A DNA stretch of 64,000 nt from Pedobacter nototheniae (lineage in GTDB: Bacteria; Bacteroidota; Bacteroidia; Sphingobacteriales; Sphingobacteriaceae), in NCBI RefSeq assembly GCF_004335085.1, contig NZ_RQRS01000022.1, positions 37,134 through 101,133 of the forward strand, read 5' to 3'. Position numbers and translations under genes: made by a program. A model generated the notes under the pieces. The model was given only the letters and a program-made list of their open reading frames with translations, was not told the DNA's origin and made no database searches. Numbering within the stretch: position 1 is the first letter of the stretch; every line of letters begins with the position of its first letter. Shown piece after piece: positions 45,300 to 54,408 of the stretch.

Positions 45300-46466
45300 T
45301 TATTCTATATTAATTTGCCAGCTTTTATGATAGTTTTCATCTTCAATGTCCAATGCATCTTGGGTAAGCATTAAAGGTTTAAAAGGATCAATCATTACCG
45401 CCAGTTCGTCTGTTTTTTCTTTTCCAATAGATTTTTCTACAGTTCCAGGGTGTGGCCCATGAGGAATACCTCCTGGATGCAATGTAATTTGTCCTTTTAC
45501 TACGCTTTTACGACTCATAAAGTCTCCATCAACATAATAAAGCACCTCATCGCTATCCACATTGCTATGGTTATAAGGAGCAGGAATAGAATCGGGATGG
45601 TAATCGTATTTGCGTGGAACGAAAGAGCATACTACAAAATTATGTCCTTCAAACGTTTGGTGCACAGGTGGCGGTTGGTGTAATCTGCCAGTAATCGGTT
45701 CAAAATCGTGAATTGAAAATGCGTATGGATAATGATAACCGTCCCAACCTACATAATCAAATGGATGCGTACCATAAGTGTATGGGTAAATTAATCCTTG
45801 TTTTTTTATTAAAACCTTAAAATCTCCGTATTCGTCATGCGTTTGCAGGTTTTCTGGCAATCTTAAATCACGTTCGCAGTATGGCGAATGCTCCATTAAT
45901 TGTCCATACTGATTTAAATAGCGTTTAGGAGGACGAAGTGGACTGAAACTTTCAACAATAAATAAACGGTTATCTTCAGTATCAAATTCCAATTGATAAA
46001 TTGTACCTCTCGGGATAATTAAATAATCACCATAAGCAAATTTAATTTCCCCGAAGCCAGTTTTTAGTTTTCCAGATCCCTCATGAACAAAAATCATTTC
46101 ATCAGCCTGACTGTTTTTATAGAAATAATCTGTCATTGATTTTCGTGGAGCAGCCAAAATGATGTGTAAATCACTATTTACTAAAACAGGTTTACGGCTT
46201 TTTAAATAATCATCCTCTGGCTTAATTTTAAAACCAATTAAGCTGGTATGTTTTAGGTGCTTTTCGCGGGCAATTTTTGGCTCAACACTATATGGCTCAC
46301 CCAAGTGTTTTACAATTGTTGGTGGATGGCAATGGTAAACAAGCGAATAAAGGCTAGAAAAACCTTCGGTTGATACCAGTTCTTCTGCATAAAGATTTCC
46401 ATCAGGTTTACGAAAAACCGTATGTCTTTTTGCTGGTATTTGCCCCAATTTATGATAAACAGGCAT
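45300..46466 (-). CDS. hmgA: Homogentisate 1,2-dioxygenase
   Basis: HmgA opens the ring of homogentisate to maleylacetoacetate. The 388-aa protein has a cupin-like fold with EMIFVHEGSGKLKTGFGEI, the segment DYVGWDGYHYPYAFSI and the iron-binding HQPPPVHQTFEGHNF, followed by HPGGIPHGPHPG. The length is that of the bacterial short form. It is transcribed ahead of hppD and faces the fumarylacetoacetase gene across a 315-bp region. Confidence 0.95.
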   Translation of the reverse strand: MPVYHKLGQIPAKRHTVFRKPDGNLYAEELVSTEGFSSLYSLVYHCHPPTIVKHLGEPYSVEPKIAREKHLKHTSLIGFKIKPEDDYLKSRKPVLVNSDLHIILAAPRKSMTDYFYKNSQADEMIFVHEGSGKLKTGFGEIKFAYGDYLIIPRGTIYQLEFDTEDNRLFIVESFSPLRPPKRYLNQYGQLMEHSPYCERDLRLPENLQTHDEYGDFKVLIKKQGLIYPYTYGTHPFDYVGWDGYHYPYAFSIHDFEPITGRLHQPPPVHQTFEGHNFVVCSFVPRKYDYHPDSIPAPYNHSNVDSDEVLYYVDGDFMSRKSVVKGQITLHPGGIPHGPHPGTVEKSIGKEKTDELAVMIDPFKPLMLTQDALDIEDENYHKSWQINIE

Positions 46467-46553
46467 AATTAAATGATTTGTGGTTAGAAAAATCTATTGA
46501 AATAAACAATCAAAACGGCAATGCGTTTTAATTAAGAGAAAGCAAGAAAAATA

Positions 46554-46652
46554 TTAAGAATATTGAGCCATGATCAGCTTAGAGAGCATCTTGTAACGAC
46601 GAGCGGCAATGGCATCGTTTACTAAATTAATATGTAATGCTTTTAAGATCAT
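46554..46652 (-). CDS. Possible 32-aa small protein upstream of hmgA
   Basis: An ATG at 46652 opens a 32-codon frame (MILKALHINLVNDAIAARRYK, then MLSKLIMAQYS) that ends 87 bases before hmgA. It is helical, amphipathic and basic, and its codons are like those of the neighbours. It could be a leader peptide, a small regulator or a remnant. No start signal other than the ATG is evident. Confidence 0.3.
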   Translation of the reverse strand: MILKALHINLVNDAIAARRYKMLSKLIMAQYS

Positions 46653-46781
46653 GCTTTTGAAAGTACTAAAGTAGGCATTTTATTGATAAGATGAAATTTT
46701 AAGGCTTTTAATAAAAAATAAATTACTTAGTTTTAAGCTATAGCTAATTCGTAGCTTTACCCCGAATTTTAACCAAATCTT

Positions 46782-47780
46782 ATGAAATTAGTATCGTATA
46801 AAACTGAAGACAGAGAACATTTAGGCGTTTTTATAAACGGACACATCTATAATTTAAATAGTTGTGATAAGTTGTTGCCAAATAATATGAACGAGTTTTT
46901 GCAGGGTGGTGTTGAATTGATGGATCGTGCAAAAAAAGTTGATGCTCAAATTAAAGAGGGAAGCCTACAAGCAAAAGAAGAAATTTTTTACGAAGTGCTT
47001 GCACCTGTTCCGCATCCAACAAGTTGCAGAGATGGTTACGCTTTCAGGCAGCACGTGGCTGCGGCCCGCCGTAATAGAAAAGTTGATATGATTGCTGAGT
47101 TCGATCAATATCCTATTTTCTACTTTACCAACCATAATGCCATTCAAGGTCCTGGAGAAATTGAGTGTATGCCTGATCATTTTGAAAAACTTGATTTTGA
47201 ACTTGAAGTAGCAGTAGTTATTGGTAAAAAAGGAAGAAATATTAAGGCCGCAGATGCTGATGAATATATTGCAGGATATATGGTTATGAACGATATGAGT
47301 GCAAGAACCTTACAGATGGAAGAAATGCTTTTAAACCTTGGCCCAGCTAAAGGAAAGGATTTTTCGACTGTAATTGGCCCTTGGTTGGTTACGCCAGATG
47401 AGTTGGAGGCCTATAAAGTTTCGGCTAAAGATGGACACGTTGGTGCTAATTATAATTTAAAAATGACATGTAGAGTTAATGGTATTGAGCTATCTAACGG
47501 AAACATGGCCGATATGGACTGGACTTTTGCAGAAATTATTGAGCGTTGCGCCTATGGTGTTGATATTCTTCCTGGCGACGTTATTGGATCTGGTACAGTA
47601 GGCACTGGTTGTTTATTGGAGCTAAATGGAACTGGCTTGCTTAATGATCCAAATTATAAAGTGCAATGGTTGCAGCCGGGTGATGTTGTTGAAATGGAAA
47701 TTACTGGATTAGGCGCTTTAAGTAACACAATTAAAAAAGTTGATAGCGATTTTTCAATTCTTGCGCTAAAAAAGAAATAA
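46782..47780 (+). CDS. fahA: Fumarylacetoacetate hydrolase family protein
   Basis: FAH splits fumarylacetoacetate to fumarate and acetoacetate, the last step of tyrosine degradation. The 332-aa protein has the FAH fold with EKLDFELEVAVVIGKKGRNI (metal-binding Glu residues), YMVMNDMSARTLQMEE, GKDFSTVIGPWLVTP and GDVIGSGTVGTGCLLELNG. It faces hmgA and hppD and so completes the ring-cleavage branch in this window. The sugar-acid relatives of the family cannot be fully excluded, but context supports FAH. Confidence 0.92.
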   Translation: MKLVSYKTEDREHLGVFINGHIYNLNSCDKLLPNNMNEFLQGGVELMDRAKKVDAQIKEGSLQAKEEIFYEVLAPVPHPTSCRDGYAFRQHVAAARRNRKVDMIAEFDQYPIFYFTNHNAIQGPGEIECMPDHFEKLDFELEVAVVIGKKGRNIKAADADEYIAGYMVMNDMSARTLQMEEMLLNLGPAKGKDFSTVIGPWLVTPDELEAYKVSAKDGHVGANYNLKMTCRVNGIELSNGNMADMDWTFAEIIERCAYGVDILPGDVIGSGTVGTGCLLELNGTGLLNDPNYKVQWLQPGDVVEMEITGLGALSNTIKKVDSDFSILALKKK

Positions 47781-47791
47781 ATAAAGTTTAA

Positions 47792-47823
47792 ATGTTCTGG
47801 GATAAAATTTTATCTCAGAACAT
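47792..47823 (+). terminator. Terminator of fahA
   Basis: An imperfect palindrome (ATGTTCTG ... CAGAACAT around GATAAAATTTTATC) is followed by CTTTTTG. It starts 12 bases after the fahA stop and separates it from the flavin reductase gene. Confidence 0.75.
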
Positions 47824-47895
47824 CTTTTTGTTGCTAACGAAAAATTAGCCATTGAACTTTTCAATATCCCAATATTAAGATTATAATTATATCCT

Positions 47896-48783
47896 GTGCT
47901 TACTCTAAAAACATCTGATTTATCTCCAGTTCAATTACAAAATTATTTGCAGTACGCCATTGCGCCGAGGCCAATTTGCTTTGCTTCTACCATAAATAAT
48001 GATGGAGACATTAATTTAAGCCCCTTCAGTTTTTTTAACATGTTTAGTACAAATCCGCCCATTTGCATATTTTCTCCGGCAAGGCGGGTTCGCGATAATA
48101 CAACAAAGCATACACTAGAAAATGTTTTACAAGTTAAAGAATGTGTAATCAATATTGTGGATTACAGTATGGTGCAGCAAATGAGTTTGGCGAGCACCGA
48201 GTATGCCCAGGGAATAAATGAGTTTGAAAAGGCAGGTTTTACAATGCTTAAATCTGAGTTGGTGCAACCACCGAGAGTTGCAGAAGCACCTGTGCAATTT
48301 GAGTGTATTATTAACCAGGTTATCCCGTTAGGAGAGAGCCACGGTGCCGGAAACTTAATTTTGGCAGAAATAAAACTGATCCACATTAATGAAGCTATTT
48401 TAGATGCTGAAGGAAAAATAGACCAGGAGAAAATTGATTTGGTTGCCCGTTTAGGTGGCGATTGGTACTGCAGAGTTACTAAGGATAATTTATTTAAAGT
48501 TGCAAAACCGCTTGCTAAACTCGGTATTGGTATTGATGCATTACCGCAATCGGTAAGGTTTTCAAAGGTTTTAACAGGCAACGATTTAGGGATGTTGGGT
48601 AACGTAGAACATTTGCCTACGGATGAAGAAATTGATTTAATAAATCAGTTGCCTGAAGTAAAAGAAGTTTTAGATGCCACAATTGGCGATGCAACAAATA
48701 GAGAAAGAGAATTACACGAACTGGCAAAATCCTTTTTAGTAAAAGGTGGCGTAGAAATTGCATTGAAAATTGTTTTACTATAA
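47896..48783 (+). CDS. Flavin reductase family protein
   Basis: The 295-aa protein starts with GTG. It matches the DIM6/NTAB flavin reductase-like fold: YAIAPRPICFASTINNDGDINLSPFSFFNMFSTNPPICIFSP with the conserved SPFSFFN, followed by CVINIVDYS and ILAEIKLIHI. Such proteins bind FMN and may supply reduced flavin to a monooxygenase. The C-terminal 90 residues are an extension. It lies behind the tyrosine degradation genes, though a link is only suggestive. Confidence 0.85.
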   Translation: MLTLKTSDLSPVQLQNYLQYAIAPRPICFASTINNDGDINLSPFSFFNMFSTNPPICIFSPARRVRDNTTKHTLENVLQVKECVINIVDYSMVQQMSLASTEYAQGINEFEKAGFTMLKSELVQPPRVAEAPVQFECIINQVIPLGESHGAGNLILAEIKLIHINEAILDAEGKIDQEKIDLVARLGGDWYCRVTKDNLFKVAKPLAKLGIGIDALPQSVRFSKVLTGNDLGMLGNVEHLPTDEEIDLINQLPEVKEVLDATIGDATNRERELHELAKSFLVKGGVEIALKIVLL

Positions 48784-48842
48784 TTTATAAACGCTATCCG
48801 GTTTAAGCATTCTAGTTTATTCGGATAATTAAAAATTATTTT

Positions 48843-49445
48843 ATGCATACCACCGTTGCCGTTGATCAATACATTGTAAATGCTGCTGAATTTGCAATTC
48901 CATTATTAACTCATTTAAGAAAATTAGTTCATCAGGCCGATGCCCGTGTAGAGGAAAAAATTAAATGGGGAATGCCTTTTTTTGATTTCAAAGGAACGGT
49001 TTGTCATATGGCAGCATTTAAAAATCATTGTGCATTTGGTTTCTGGAAAGGCGCAATAATGGACGATCATTACAAGATTTTTAAGGAACGTACTGAGGCA
49101 ATGGGTTGGTTAGGACAAATTAGATCATTTTCTGATTTACCTACCGATGAAATTCTGATTGCCTATATTCAACAAGCAATTCAGCTAAATGAAGAGGGTA
49201 AAAAATTGCCACCAAAGCCTAAAACAATTAAAACAGAAATTTTAGTTCCCCAATATTTTCTGGAAGAATTGCAGAAAGATCCTACAGCTCTAAATACTTT
49301 TCAAAATTTTAGCCCGTCCAACAAAAAAGAATATGTGAGCTGGCTTGAAGAAGCTAAAACAGAAGCCACTAAACAAAAACGATTAGAAACTGCTGTAGAG
49401 TGGATAGGTGAGGGTAAAACCCGAATGTGGAAGTATAAAAAGTAA
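48843..49445 (+). CDS. DUF1801/YdeI family protein
   Basis: The first half (YIVNAAEFAIPLLTHLRKLVHQADARVEEKIKWGMPFFDFKG) has the DUF1801 pattern; the C-terminal half (LPPKPKTIKTE ... LVPQYFLEELQKDP ... FQNFSPSNKKEYVSWLEEAKTEATKQKRLETAVEWIGEG) matches the YdeI/OmpD-associated segment. The 200-aa two-part layout is standard. The function in Bacteroidota is unknown; relatives are linked to bacteriocin tolerance. It ends 1 base from the stop of the C40 peptidase gene. Confidence 0.85.
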   Translation: MHTTVAVDQYIVNAAEFAIPLLTHLRKLVHQADARVEEKIKWGMPFFDFKGTVCHMAAFKNHCAFGFWKGAIMDDHYKIFKERTEAMGWLGQIRSFSDLPTDEILIAYIQQAIQLNEEGKKLPPKPKTIKTEILVPQYFLEELQKDPTALNTFQNFSPSNKKEYVSWLEEAKTEATKQKRLETAVEWIGEGKTRMWKYKK

Positions 49446-49446
49446 A

Positions 49447-49998
49447 CTATAGAATAGAAACAACTTTCATAAAACGACTTTTATAATAATCATTAAATTC
49501 TGTGATTGTTACGCCGTGTGCCTTTCCTGAAGTAGAATGAATAAATTTAATTCCATCTGCATCTATTGAATATACAATACCCACGTGACCAATTCTTCTT
49601 ACTCTTGGGTTTGTACCCGTGAAGATTAAAACATCACCAACTTTAACATTTTCTAAAGTAGTTTCTTTTCCGGCACTACTAAATTCTACGGATGATCGTG
49701 GTACTTTAAATCCAAAATTACCAAATACATAACTTACAAAGCCTGAGCAATCGAAGCCTACTTTTGGGTTACTTGTGGCGTAATGATATGGAATGCCAAG
49801 CATTGATTTTGCAAAATCAATCAATGATGCCGAATTGGTACTGGAACTTGTACCTGAAGATAAATCTTTACTGGTTTTAGGTAAGTTGGCAATCAGTTTT
49901 TTAACAACCTCTTGATATTGAAGGGGTAAAATGGTTTGTGCTTTTCCTGCTGTTGCAGACAAAATGAAAAACAAAATAACGACTAATATTTTCTTCAT
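49447..49998 (-). CDS. NlpC/P60 (C40) peptidoglycan peptidase
   Basis: A signal peptide (MKKILVVILFFILSATAGKA) leads to a serine-rich linker and the NlpC/P60 domain: FDCSGFVSYVFGNFG with catalytic Cys 84, GDVLIFTG, and RRIGHVGIVYS with catalytic His 138. It cleaves peptide stems of peptidoglycan in the periplasm. The 183-aa single-domain form lacks SH3 domains, unlike the second C40 gene at 57285. Confidence 0.93.
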   Translation of the reverse strand: MKKILVVILFFILSATAGKAQTILPLQYQEVVKKLIANLPKTSKDLSSGTSSSTNSASLIDFAKSMLGIPYHYATSNPKVGFDCSGFVSYVFGNFGFKVPRSSVEFSSAGKETTLENVKVGDVLIFTGTNPRVRRIGHVGIVYSIDADGIKFIHSTSGKAHGVTITEFNDYYKSRFMKVVSIL

Positions 49999-50008
49999 AT
50001 GCTGGCGC

Positions 50009-50016
50009 CAAATATA
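50009..50016 (-). promoter_or_regulatory. -7 box of the short C40 gene
   Basis: Read on the minus strand this is TATATTTG. It ends 10 bases before the ATG, so the leader would be only a few bases long. Confidence 0.5.
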
Positions 50017-50065
50017 TAAAAAATATTTTAAGTCAATTAAAATGTTGATAATGAGTTTAAATGCA

Positions 50066-50091
50066 AAAGCCTGAACTTACGCTCAGGCTTT
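50066..50091 (-). terminator. Hairpin after the DUF4870 gene
   Basis: The 9-bp stem AAAGCCTGA and TCAGGCTTT with an 8-base loop lies 23 bases downstream of the DUF4870 stop on the minus strand. The T run is short. Confidence 0.65.
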
Positions 50092-50113
50092 AAAATATTT
50101 TTTTGGATTAAAA

Positions 50114-50488
50114 TTAGATCGTAGGGAACATTGTTTGTGCTTTTTCACCAATTAAAGGAATTGGTTTTTTCTCACCGTTAATTGCACCAATTAAACCGAT
50201 TATCCAAATGATAAATAATCCGATTTGTACAACATAAGCGATGTAAACCAAGGCAAGAATTCCAGTAGATACCACTAAGATTCCTAAAATAAACCCTAAA
50301 CCATAGCCTAAAACTGTTACTACAATATTATATAGTAATGTTTGTCTTAATTGGTAACTGCCAAGTTCTGTTTTATTATCCTTGTGCATAGCGAAATAGG
50401 CAATTAACCAGCCTATGAACCAAAAATAGCTGATAATACCAGCAGTTTTACCATTGTCTGTTGTTACTGTGTTGTTGTTTGTTTCCAT
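50114..50488 (-). CDS. DUF4870 membrane protein
   Basis: The 124-aa protein shows three hydrophobic segments (about 14-33, 52-75, 79-107) and the DUF4870 pattern: GIISYFWFIGWLIAYFAMHK, ELGSYQLRQTLLYNIV, and a final AINGEKKPIPLIGEK. Members are small membrane proteins of unknown function in many Bacteroidota. Confidence 0.85.
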   Translation of the reverse strand: METNNNTVTTDNGKTAGIISYFWFIGWLIAYFAMHKDNKTELGSYQLRQTLLYNIVVTVLGYGLGFILGILVVSTGILALVYIAYVVQIGLFIIWIIGLIGAINGEKKPIPLIGEKAQTMFPTI

Positions 50489-50578
50489 ATATTTAGATTT
50501 TAGTTTCTCTTATCTAATTATAGATAAAATAGTTAGAGTATATCTAAGTAATGAAAAAAAAACTGTAATCAGAAATTT

Positions 50579-51280
50579 TTATGGTGTTGTTACCGCAACT
50601 GGTAATATTTTTCCATTAAAAAACTTGTGACCGGTTTTAGCGAAATCAGCAACATACTTACCCATTTCAAAAGCCATAACTGGGCTTTGATAACCTGGAA
50701 ACGCAGCTTCGAGCATTTCTGTTTGGGCAGAACCCAAGGCTAAACAGTTTACTTTTATGCCAGTTTCTGCTAACTCAAAGGCTAAGCATTCCGTTAAAGT
50801 ATGCAACGCCGCCTTGCTTGCTGAGTATGCAGATAAGCCTGGAAATTTAACACTTCCTTGAAAACCACCCATACTTCCAATGTTTACAATATGACTACCT
50901 TGATGCATTAAAGGCAGCGTATTTTGGATCATTCTGAAATGACTAATGACATTGCTTTGTAGCATTTCGCCTAAATCTACTTCAGTTGTTTCTAAAAAGG
51001 GTTTGTTAATTAATGAGCCTGCATTATTAATCAGGATATCTATTTTGCCCAAACGCTCGGTTAAAAATGGAACTAAAGCGGCATAATCATCATTTACAAT
51101 GTCAAATTCTACAGGTAAAATGGTGCAATCAGGGTTAATACCTCTGGCAATTTCTAAAAGTTTACGCAATTTATCTGCTGATCTTGCGATGGCAACAATT
51201 TTATTTTCTTTGTGTAAGCTAAATTCCAAGGCAGTTTCAAAACCTATTCCACTGCTGGCACCTGTTATTATAATATTCAT
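50579..51280 (-). CDS. Short-chain dehydrogenase/reductase, downstream of phhA
   Basis: The 233-aa protein has the SDR motifs: TGASSGIGFETAL (NAD(P) binding), INNAGS, and the catalytic YSASK with an upstream Ser (NIGSMGG). It lies 33 bases after phhA on the same strand, so it is likely co-transcribed. A role in pterin cofactor recycling (dihydropteridine reductase-like) is attractive for a phhA operon but is not shown by the sequence. Confidence 0.85.
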   Translation of the reverse strand: MNIIITGASSGIGFETALEFSLHKENKIVAIARSADKLRKLLEIARGINPDCTILPVEFDIVNDDYAALVPFLTERLGKIDILINNAGSLINKPFLETTEVDLGEMLQSNVISHFRMIQNTLPLMHQGSHIVNIGSMGGFQGSVKFPGLSAYSASKAALHTLTECLAFELAETGIKVNCLALGSAQTEMLEAAFPGYQSPVMAFEMGKYVADFAKTGHKFFNGKILPVAVTTP

Positions 51281-51313
51281 TTGTGTTGTAGTATTTTTAA
51301 AGCGGGAGCAAAT

Positions 51314-53098
51314 TTAATCATTTTCAATAACCAACTGGCTAACCGGATTTTTAATTACATGTAATCCATCGCTAATCAACTTGGTATGATCTGCTTCTTT
51401 GCCAGCTTTAATCTCCAAATAAATGGTTATTTCTTTCTCCAATTGATGATATTCTTTCTTATGGAAAATGATTTCTAACACTTCTAAAGCGCAAAGCCAA
51501 TCCTGTCTGTGTTTAGTTTTAAGTTCTTCAAAAATAGCTGATAATTGCTCTAAACCCATCCCACTTTCTCTAATCTCTCTTATCGTTTTATAAATGGCAT
51601 GCAAGCGAAGTGTTTTTTCATCATAATTATGTTGATGTGTTTTTGCCTCACTAATTAAGGTTATCTCTTCGTAAGCATCCTTATCTGCTGCACCATTAAA
51701 AACAGAAACGATCTTTTCGCCAACAGCCATATCGTAAATGCCCCATTCAGGTTTAAAAAGATAATTGCCATTGCTTTCAATAACAGTACAATCTGTAAAA
51801 GCAATCAAAATTATTTTATCGTTTTCGATAAGAATATCTTTTATTTTTCCATTTACCTTAATCCCACTTTCGAAAATAAGTTCTACCTTTTCTCCAATAA
51901 TTATACCTGTTGATTTTAGTTCTGCCTGCGTATAATCCTCTAAAGGTTTATTGCTGTTCTTTAATTTTCCAACGGGAGACGAAAAACCATCAGCATGATA
52001 TTCTTTTCCATGCCCGGTAAGCTGTTTACTTGCAAATGCAAGTGCGGATGGACCAGTTGTTTTGATAAAAGTAAGTTCATCGCTGGTGTCTACGCCAATA
52101 TCGGTAAAAATACCACTCACTTGTAAGCCAGAACTATAAACAGCCGTTGCCACGTTTTTGCAAGCAATAGCTTTCATAATACTTTCCGTACCGCCACGTC
52201 TAAAAGCCATCGTATTTGCAAATTCCTCTAAAACATCAATGAGATTTTGGAATGTTTCGGTTACAAATAGCTGTGGCTGAGGCTTAGTAATATCGTATTG
52301 ATAATTTATCGTATCAATATTATACCAGAGTTTTTCTACGTCGCTATTCATGCAACTTGCACTTTCGCCAATGGACGATAATAAACCAGCGCCATAAATT
52401 TTAGGATCTTCTAAAGTGCCAATTAAGCCGTATTCTACTGTCCACCAATGTAAACGACCTAATAAGGCCATTTCGGATGGTTCGCCCATATTTTCGCTAA
52501 TGTAACGAAGTTCTTTGTCAGCTTTTGCAATATCTGATTCTTTGGCATCGGTAGCTTCCTTTAAAATAGAAAGCTTTCTGATGGCTTCATAAAGTTCAAA
52601 ATCTTTAGCCGAAAACATGGCTTTGGCACCAATAGAGCCAAAATAACTTAAATAATTATTATAATCTGTATCTGCAATAATAGGGGCATGGCCAGCACTT
52701 TCGTGTATAATATCTGGAGCAGGGGTATATTCTATATGGTTAATTTGGCGTATATCCGCTGCAATAACCAAAACACGATAAGCCTGATACTCCATAAAGG
52801 CTGCAGGAGGGATAAAACCATCAACAGTTACTGCACCCCAACCAATTTTGCCCAAATTATCGTTCATAGTTTGCAAATGAGGAATATACTCAATGCTTAA
52901 ACCCGCTCGGTTTAGTCCTTTGATGTAAGGATAATAGGCAACATTTTTTAAGTAACTGTAATTTTGACGCATTACATAACGCCAAACCGCCTGATCTATC
53001 GGCGTATATTTTTCGTAATTCTGCGCAACAATAAATTGCTTCAAATGTTTTGGCAATTTAGCAACCTGTGCGTTGCCAAAATCGTTAAAATCGCTCAT
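51314..53098 (-). CDS. phhA: Pterin-dependent aromatic amino acid hydroxylase (phenylalanine 4-monooxygenase)
   Basis: The N-terminal part (about 1-320) has the catalytic fold with the iron ligands His 132 and His 137 (PDIIHESAGHAPI) and Glu 222 (WWTVEYGLIG), so it should hydroxylate phenylalanine to tyrosine. The protein is 594 aa long, about twice a typical bacterial PhhA. The extra C-terminal half (from about 330) is not obviously a regulatory ACT domain; it has charged helices and beta-rich parts. It is followed by an SDR gene. It feeds the tyrosine pathway encoded at 44-48 kb. Confidence 0.9.
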   Translation of the reverse strand: MSDFNDFGNAQVAKLPKHLKQFIVAQNYEKYTPIDQAVWRYVMRQNYSYLKNVAYYPYIKGLNRAGLSIEYIPHLQTMNDNLGKIGWGAVTVDGFIPPAAFMEYQAYRVLVIAADIRQINHIEYTPAPDIIHESAGHAPIIADTDYNNYLSYFGSIGAKAMFSAKDFELYEAIRKLSILKEATDAKESDIAKADKELRYISENMGEPSEMALLGRLHWWTVEYGLIGTLEDPKIYGAGLLSSIGESASCMNSDVEKLWYNIDTINYQYDITKPQPQLFVTETFQNLIDVLEEFANTMAFRRGGTESIMKAIACKNVATAVYSSGLQVSGIFTDIGVDTSDELTFIKTTGPSALAFASKQLTGHGKEYHADGFSSPVGKLKNSNKPLEDYTQAELKSTGIIIGEKVELIFESGIKVNGKIKDILIENDKIILIAFTDCTVIESNGNYLFKPEWGIYDMAVGEKIVSVFNGAADKDAYEEITLISEAKTHQHNYDEKTLRLHAIYKTIREIRESGMGLEQLSAIFEELKTKHRQDWLCALEVLEIIFHKKEYHQLEKEITIYLEIKAGKEADHTKLISDGLHVIKNPVSQLVIEND

Positions 53099-53263
53099 AT
53101 CATGAAAATAAGTTGGTCGGCAGCTAAGTTATGATGTTGCTTTTATCTAAGCAAATAAAGCACTAGCATTAATAACACTTTCATGTAATAAAAGTTGGTG
53201 CAGCATAAAAAAGGACGAAGAAAATTACGGTTTTATCCGTTAAAAATCTGTGATGGAATGTGC

Positions 53264-53767
53264 TTATTTCTTTGCTTTTTTTACTTTTTTATTCACTTTC
53301 TTTACGCTAAAAGTAAAATAATGTTGGTATAAATAGCTAAAACCAGCGATTAAAACGGTAACAATTACTCTTGAAACCGTTGGGTAAATATGTAATATCT
53401 CTGCAAAGAATTTAAGGAGAATAGTGGTTAGCAGAATATTGATGAAGTTTAAATTTAAAAAACGGAGTAATTGAGTTCTTGCCCGCACTTCACTATGTGT
53501 GAAGATTACGTACCTGTTCATTAAAAAGCTATAGGGTATAACTACTGCAAAATCCACAATAAGCGCTGCGGTATCACGCTTTAAAACTATGCCTAAAAAA
53601 TTTATTTCTGCCTGAGTAAAAATATACTTAAAAGCAATGGCGTAAACCAATATTCCTAATGCTGCAGAGCTACCACCGGTAACTAAATAGCGGAAATTAT
53701 GCTGTGAAATGTATTTTTTAAAGGGTGGGTGAAAAAAATCAATAAAGGCTAAAATTGCATTACGCAT
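53264..53767 (-). CDS. GtrA family membrane protein
   Basis: The 167-aa protein has four membrane segments of the GtrA/DPMS type (FRYLVTGGSSAALGILVYAIA, TAALIVDFAVVIPYSFLMNRYVIF, QLLRFLNLNFINILLTTILLKFFA, VIVTVLIAGFSYLYQHYFTF) and ends in a lysine-rich tail. GtrA-type proteins help flip lipid-linked sugars for polysaccharide decoration. No partner glycosyltransferase is next to it. Confidence 0.88.
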   Translation of the reverse strand: MRNAILAFIDFFHPPFKKYISQHNFRYLVTGGSSAALGILVYAIAFKYIFTQAEINFLGIVLKRDTAALIVDFAVVIPYSFLMNRYVIFTHSEVRARTQLLRFLNLNFINILLTTILLKFFAEILHIYPTVSRVIVTVLIAGFSYLYQHYFTFSVKKVNKKVKKAKK

Positions 53768-53855
53768 TGTACAGTTGTGTGCTTTGGTCTATTTTGGCGC
53801 AATTTACCAATTAAATTTTTATAAGAATGCATCCTAGTGATAGATTTGCCATTCT

Positions 53856-53892
53856 TGAGCTTGTCGAAATATTTATTACTTCAACAAGCTCA
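53856..53892. repeat. Interspersed hairpin repeat (TGAGCTTGTCGAA type)
   Basis: TGAGCTTGTCGAA (53856-53868) and TTCAACAAGCTCA (53880-53892) form a 13-bp stem with one mismatch around an 11-base loop. Hairpins of this sequence are common in intergenic regions of related genomes. It lies downstream of the GreA-like gene and may act as its terminator. Confidence 0.7.
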
Positions 53893-53904
53893 GCTAACAG
53901 CTTT

Positions 53905-54291
53905 TTAAATGGCAACTAGTTTCTTAACACTTAATATTTTAAACTCTTTTATCCCATCGGGCATTTCCCAATTAATAATATCGCCGGTTTGGTAGCCGAA
54001 AAGTGCAATACTGATGGGGGCAAATACCGAAACCCTTTGGCTTTTAATATCAGCCATGCCGGGCTCAACAATTTTAAAGTTAAACTCTTGTTTATTATTC
54101 GTATTTATAATTTTAGCCTCTGTATTTAAACAAACCACATCATCAGGTAATTCATCATCATTAAATATAGTAGCTTCTTTAATTTCTGCCATTAATTTTT
54201 CTTTGTTGTAATTACTAAGGGCAGATTTTTCCAAATGCGTATTTAAAAACTTATAATCGCTTTTGGATAACAAAATGGATTTTTTGTTCAT
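53905..54291 (-). CDS. GreA/GreB (Rnk-like) elongation factor family protein
   Basis: The 128-aa protein has an N-terminal helix (DYKFLNTHLEKSALS) too short for the coiled coil of GreA, and the C-terminal FKBP-like domain (AKIINTNNKQEFNFKIVEPGMAD, VSVFAPISIALFGYQTGDIINWEMPDG). This is the Rnk layout, in which the protein binds RNA polymerase without cleavage activity. Confidence 0.87.
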   Translation of the reverse strand: MNKKSILLSKSDYKFLNTHLEKSALSNYNKEKLMAEIKEATIFNDDELPDDVVCLNTEAKIINTNNKQEFNFKIVEPGMADIKSQRVSVFAPISIALFGYQTGDIINWEMPDGIKEFKILSVKKLVAI

Positions 54292-54408
54292 GGTAATATA
54301 TTTTTAGTTAATAAAATAAAAGGTTGTGTACGTTTTGAAAAAAACGCATAAGGCAAGCCTGCGGAGGTTTATCCCCCGGAGTTAAAAAAAGAATAATCTA
54401 ACCGGGGC

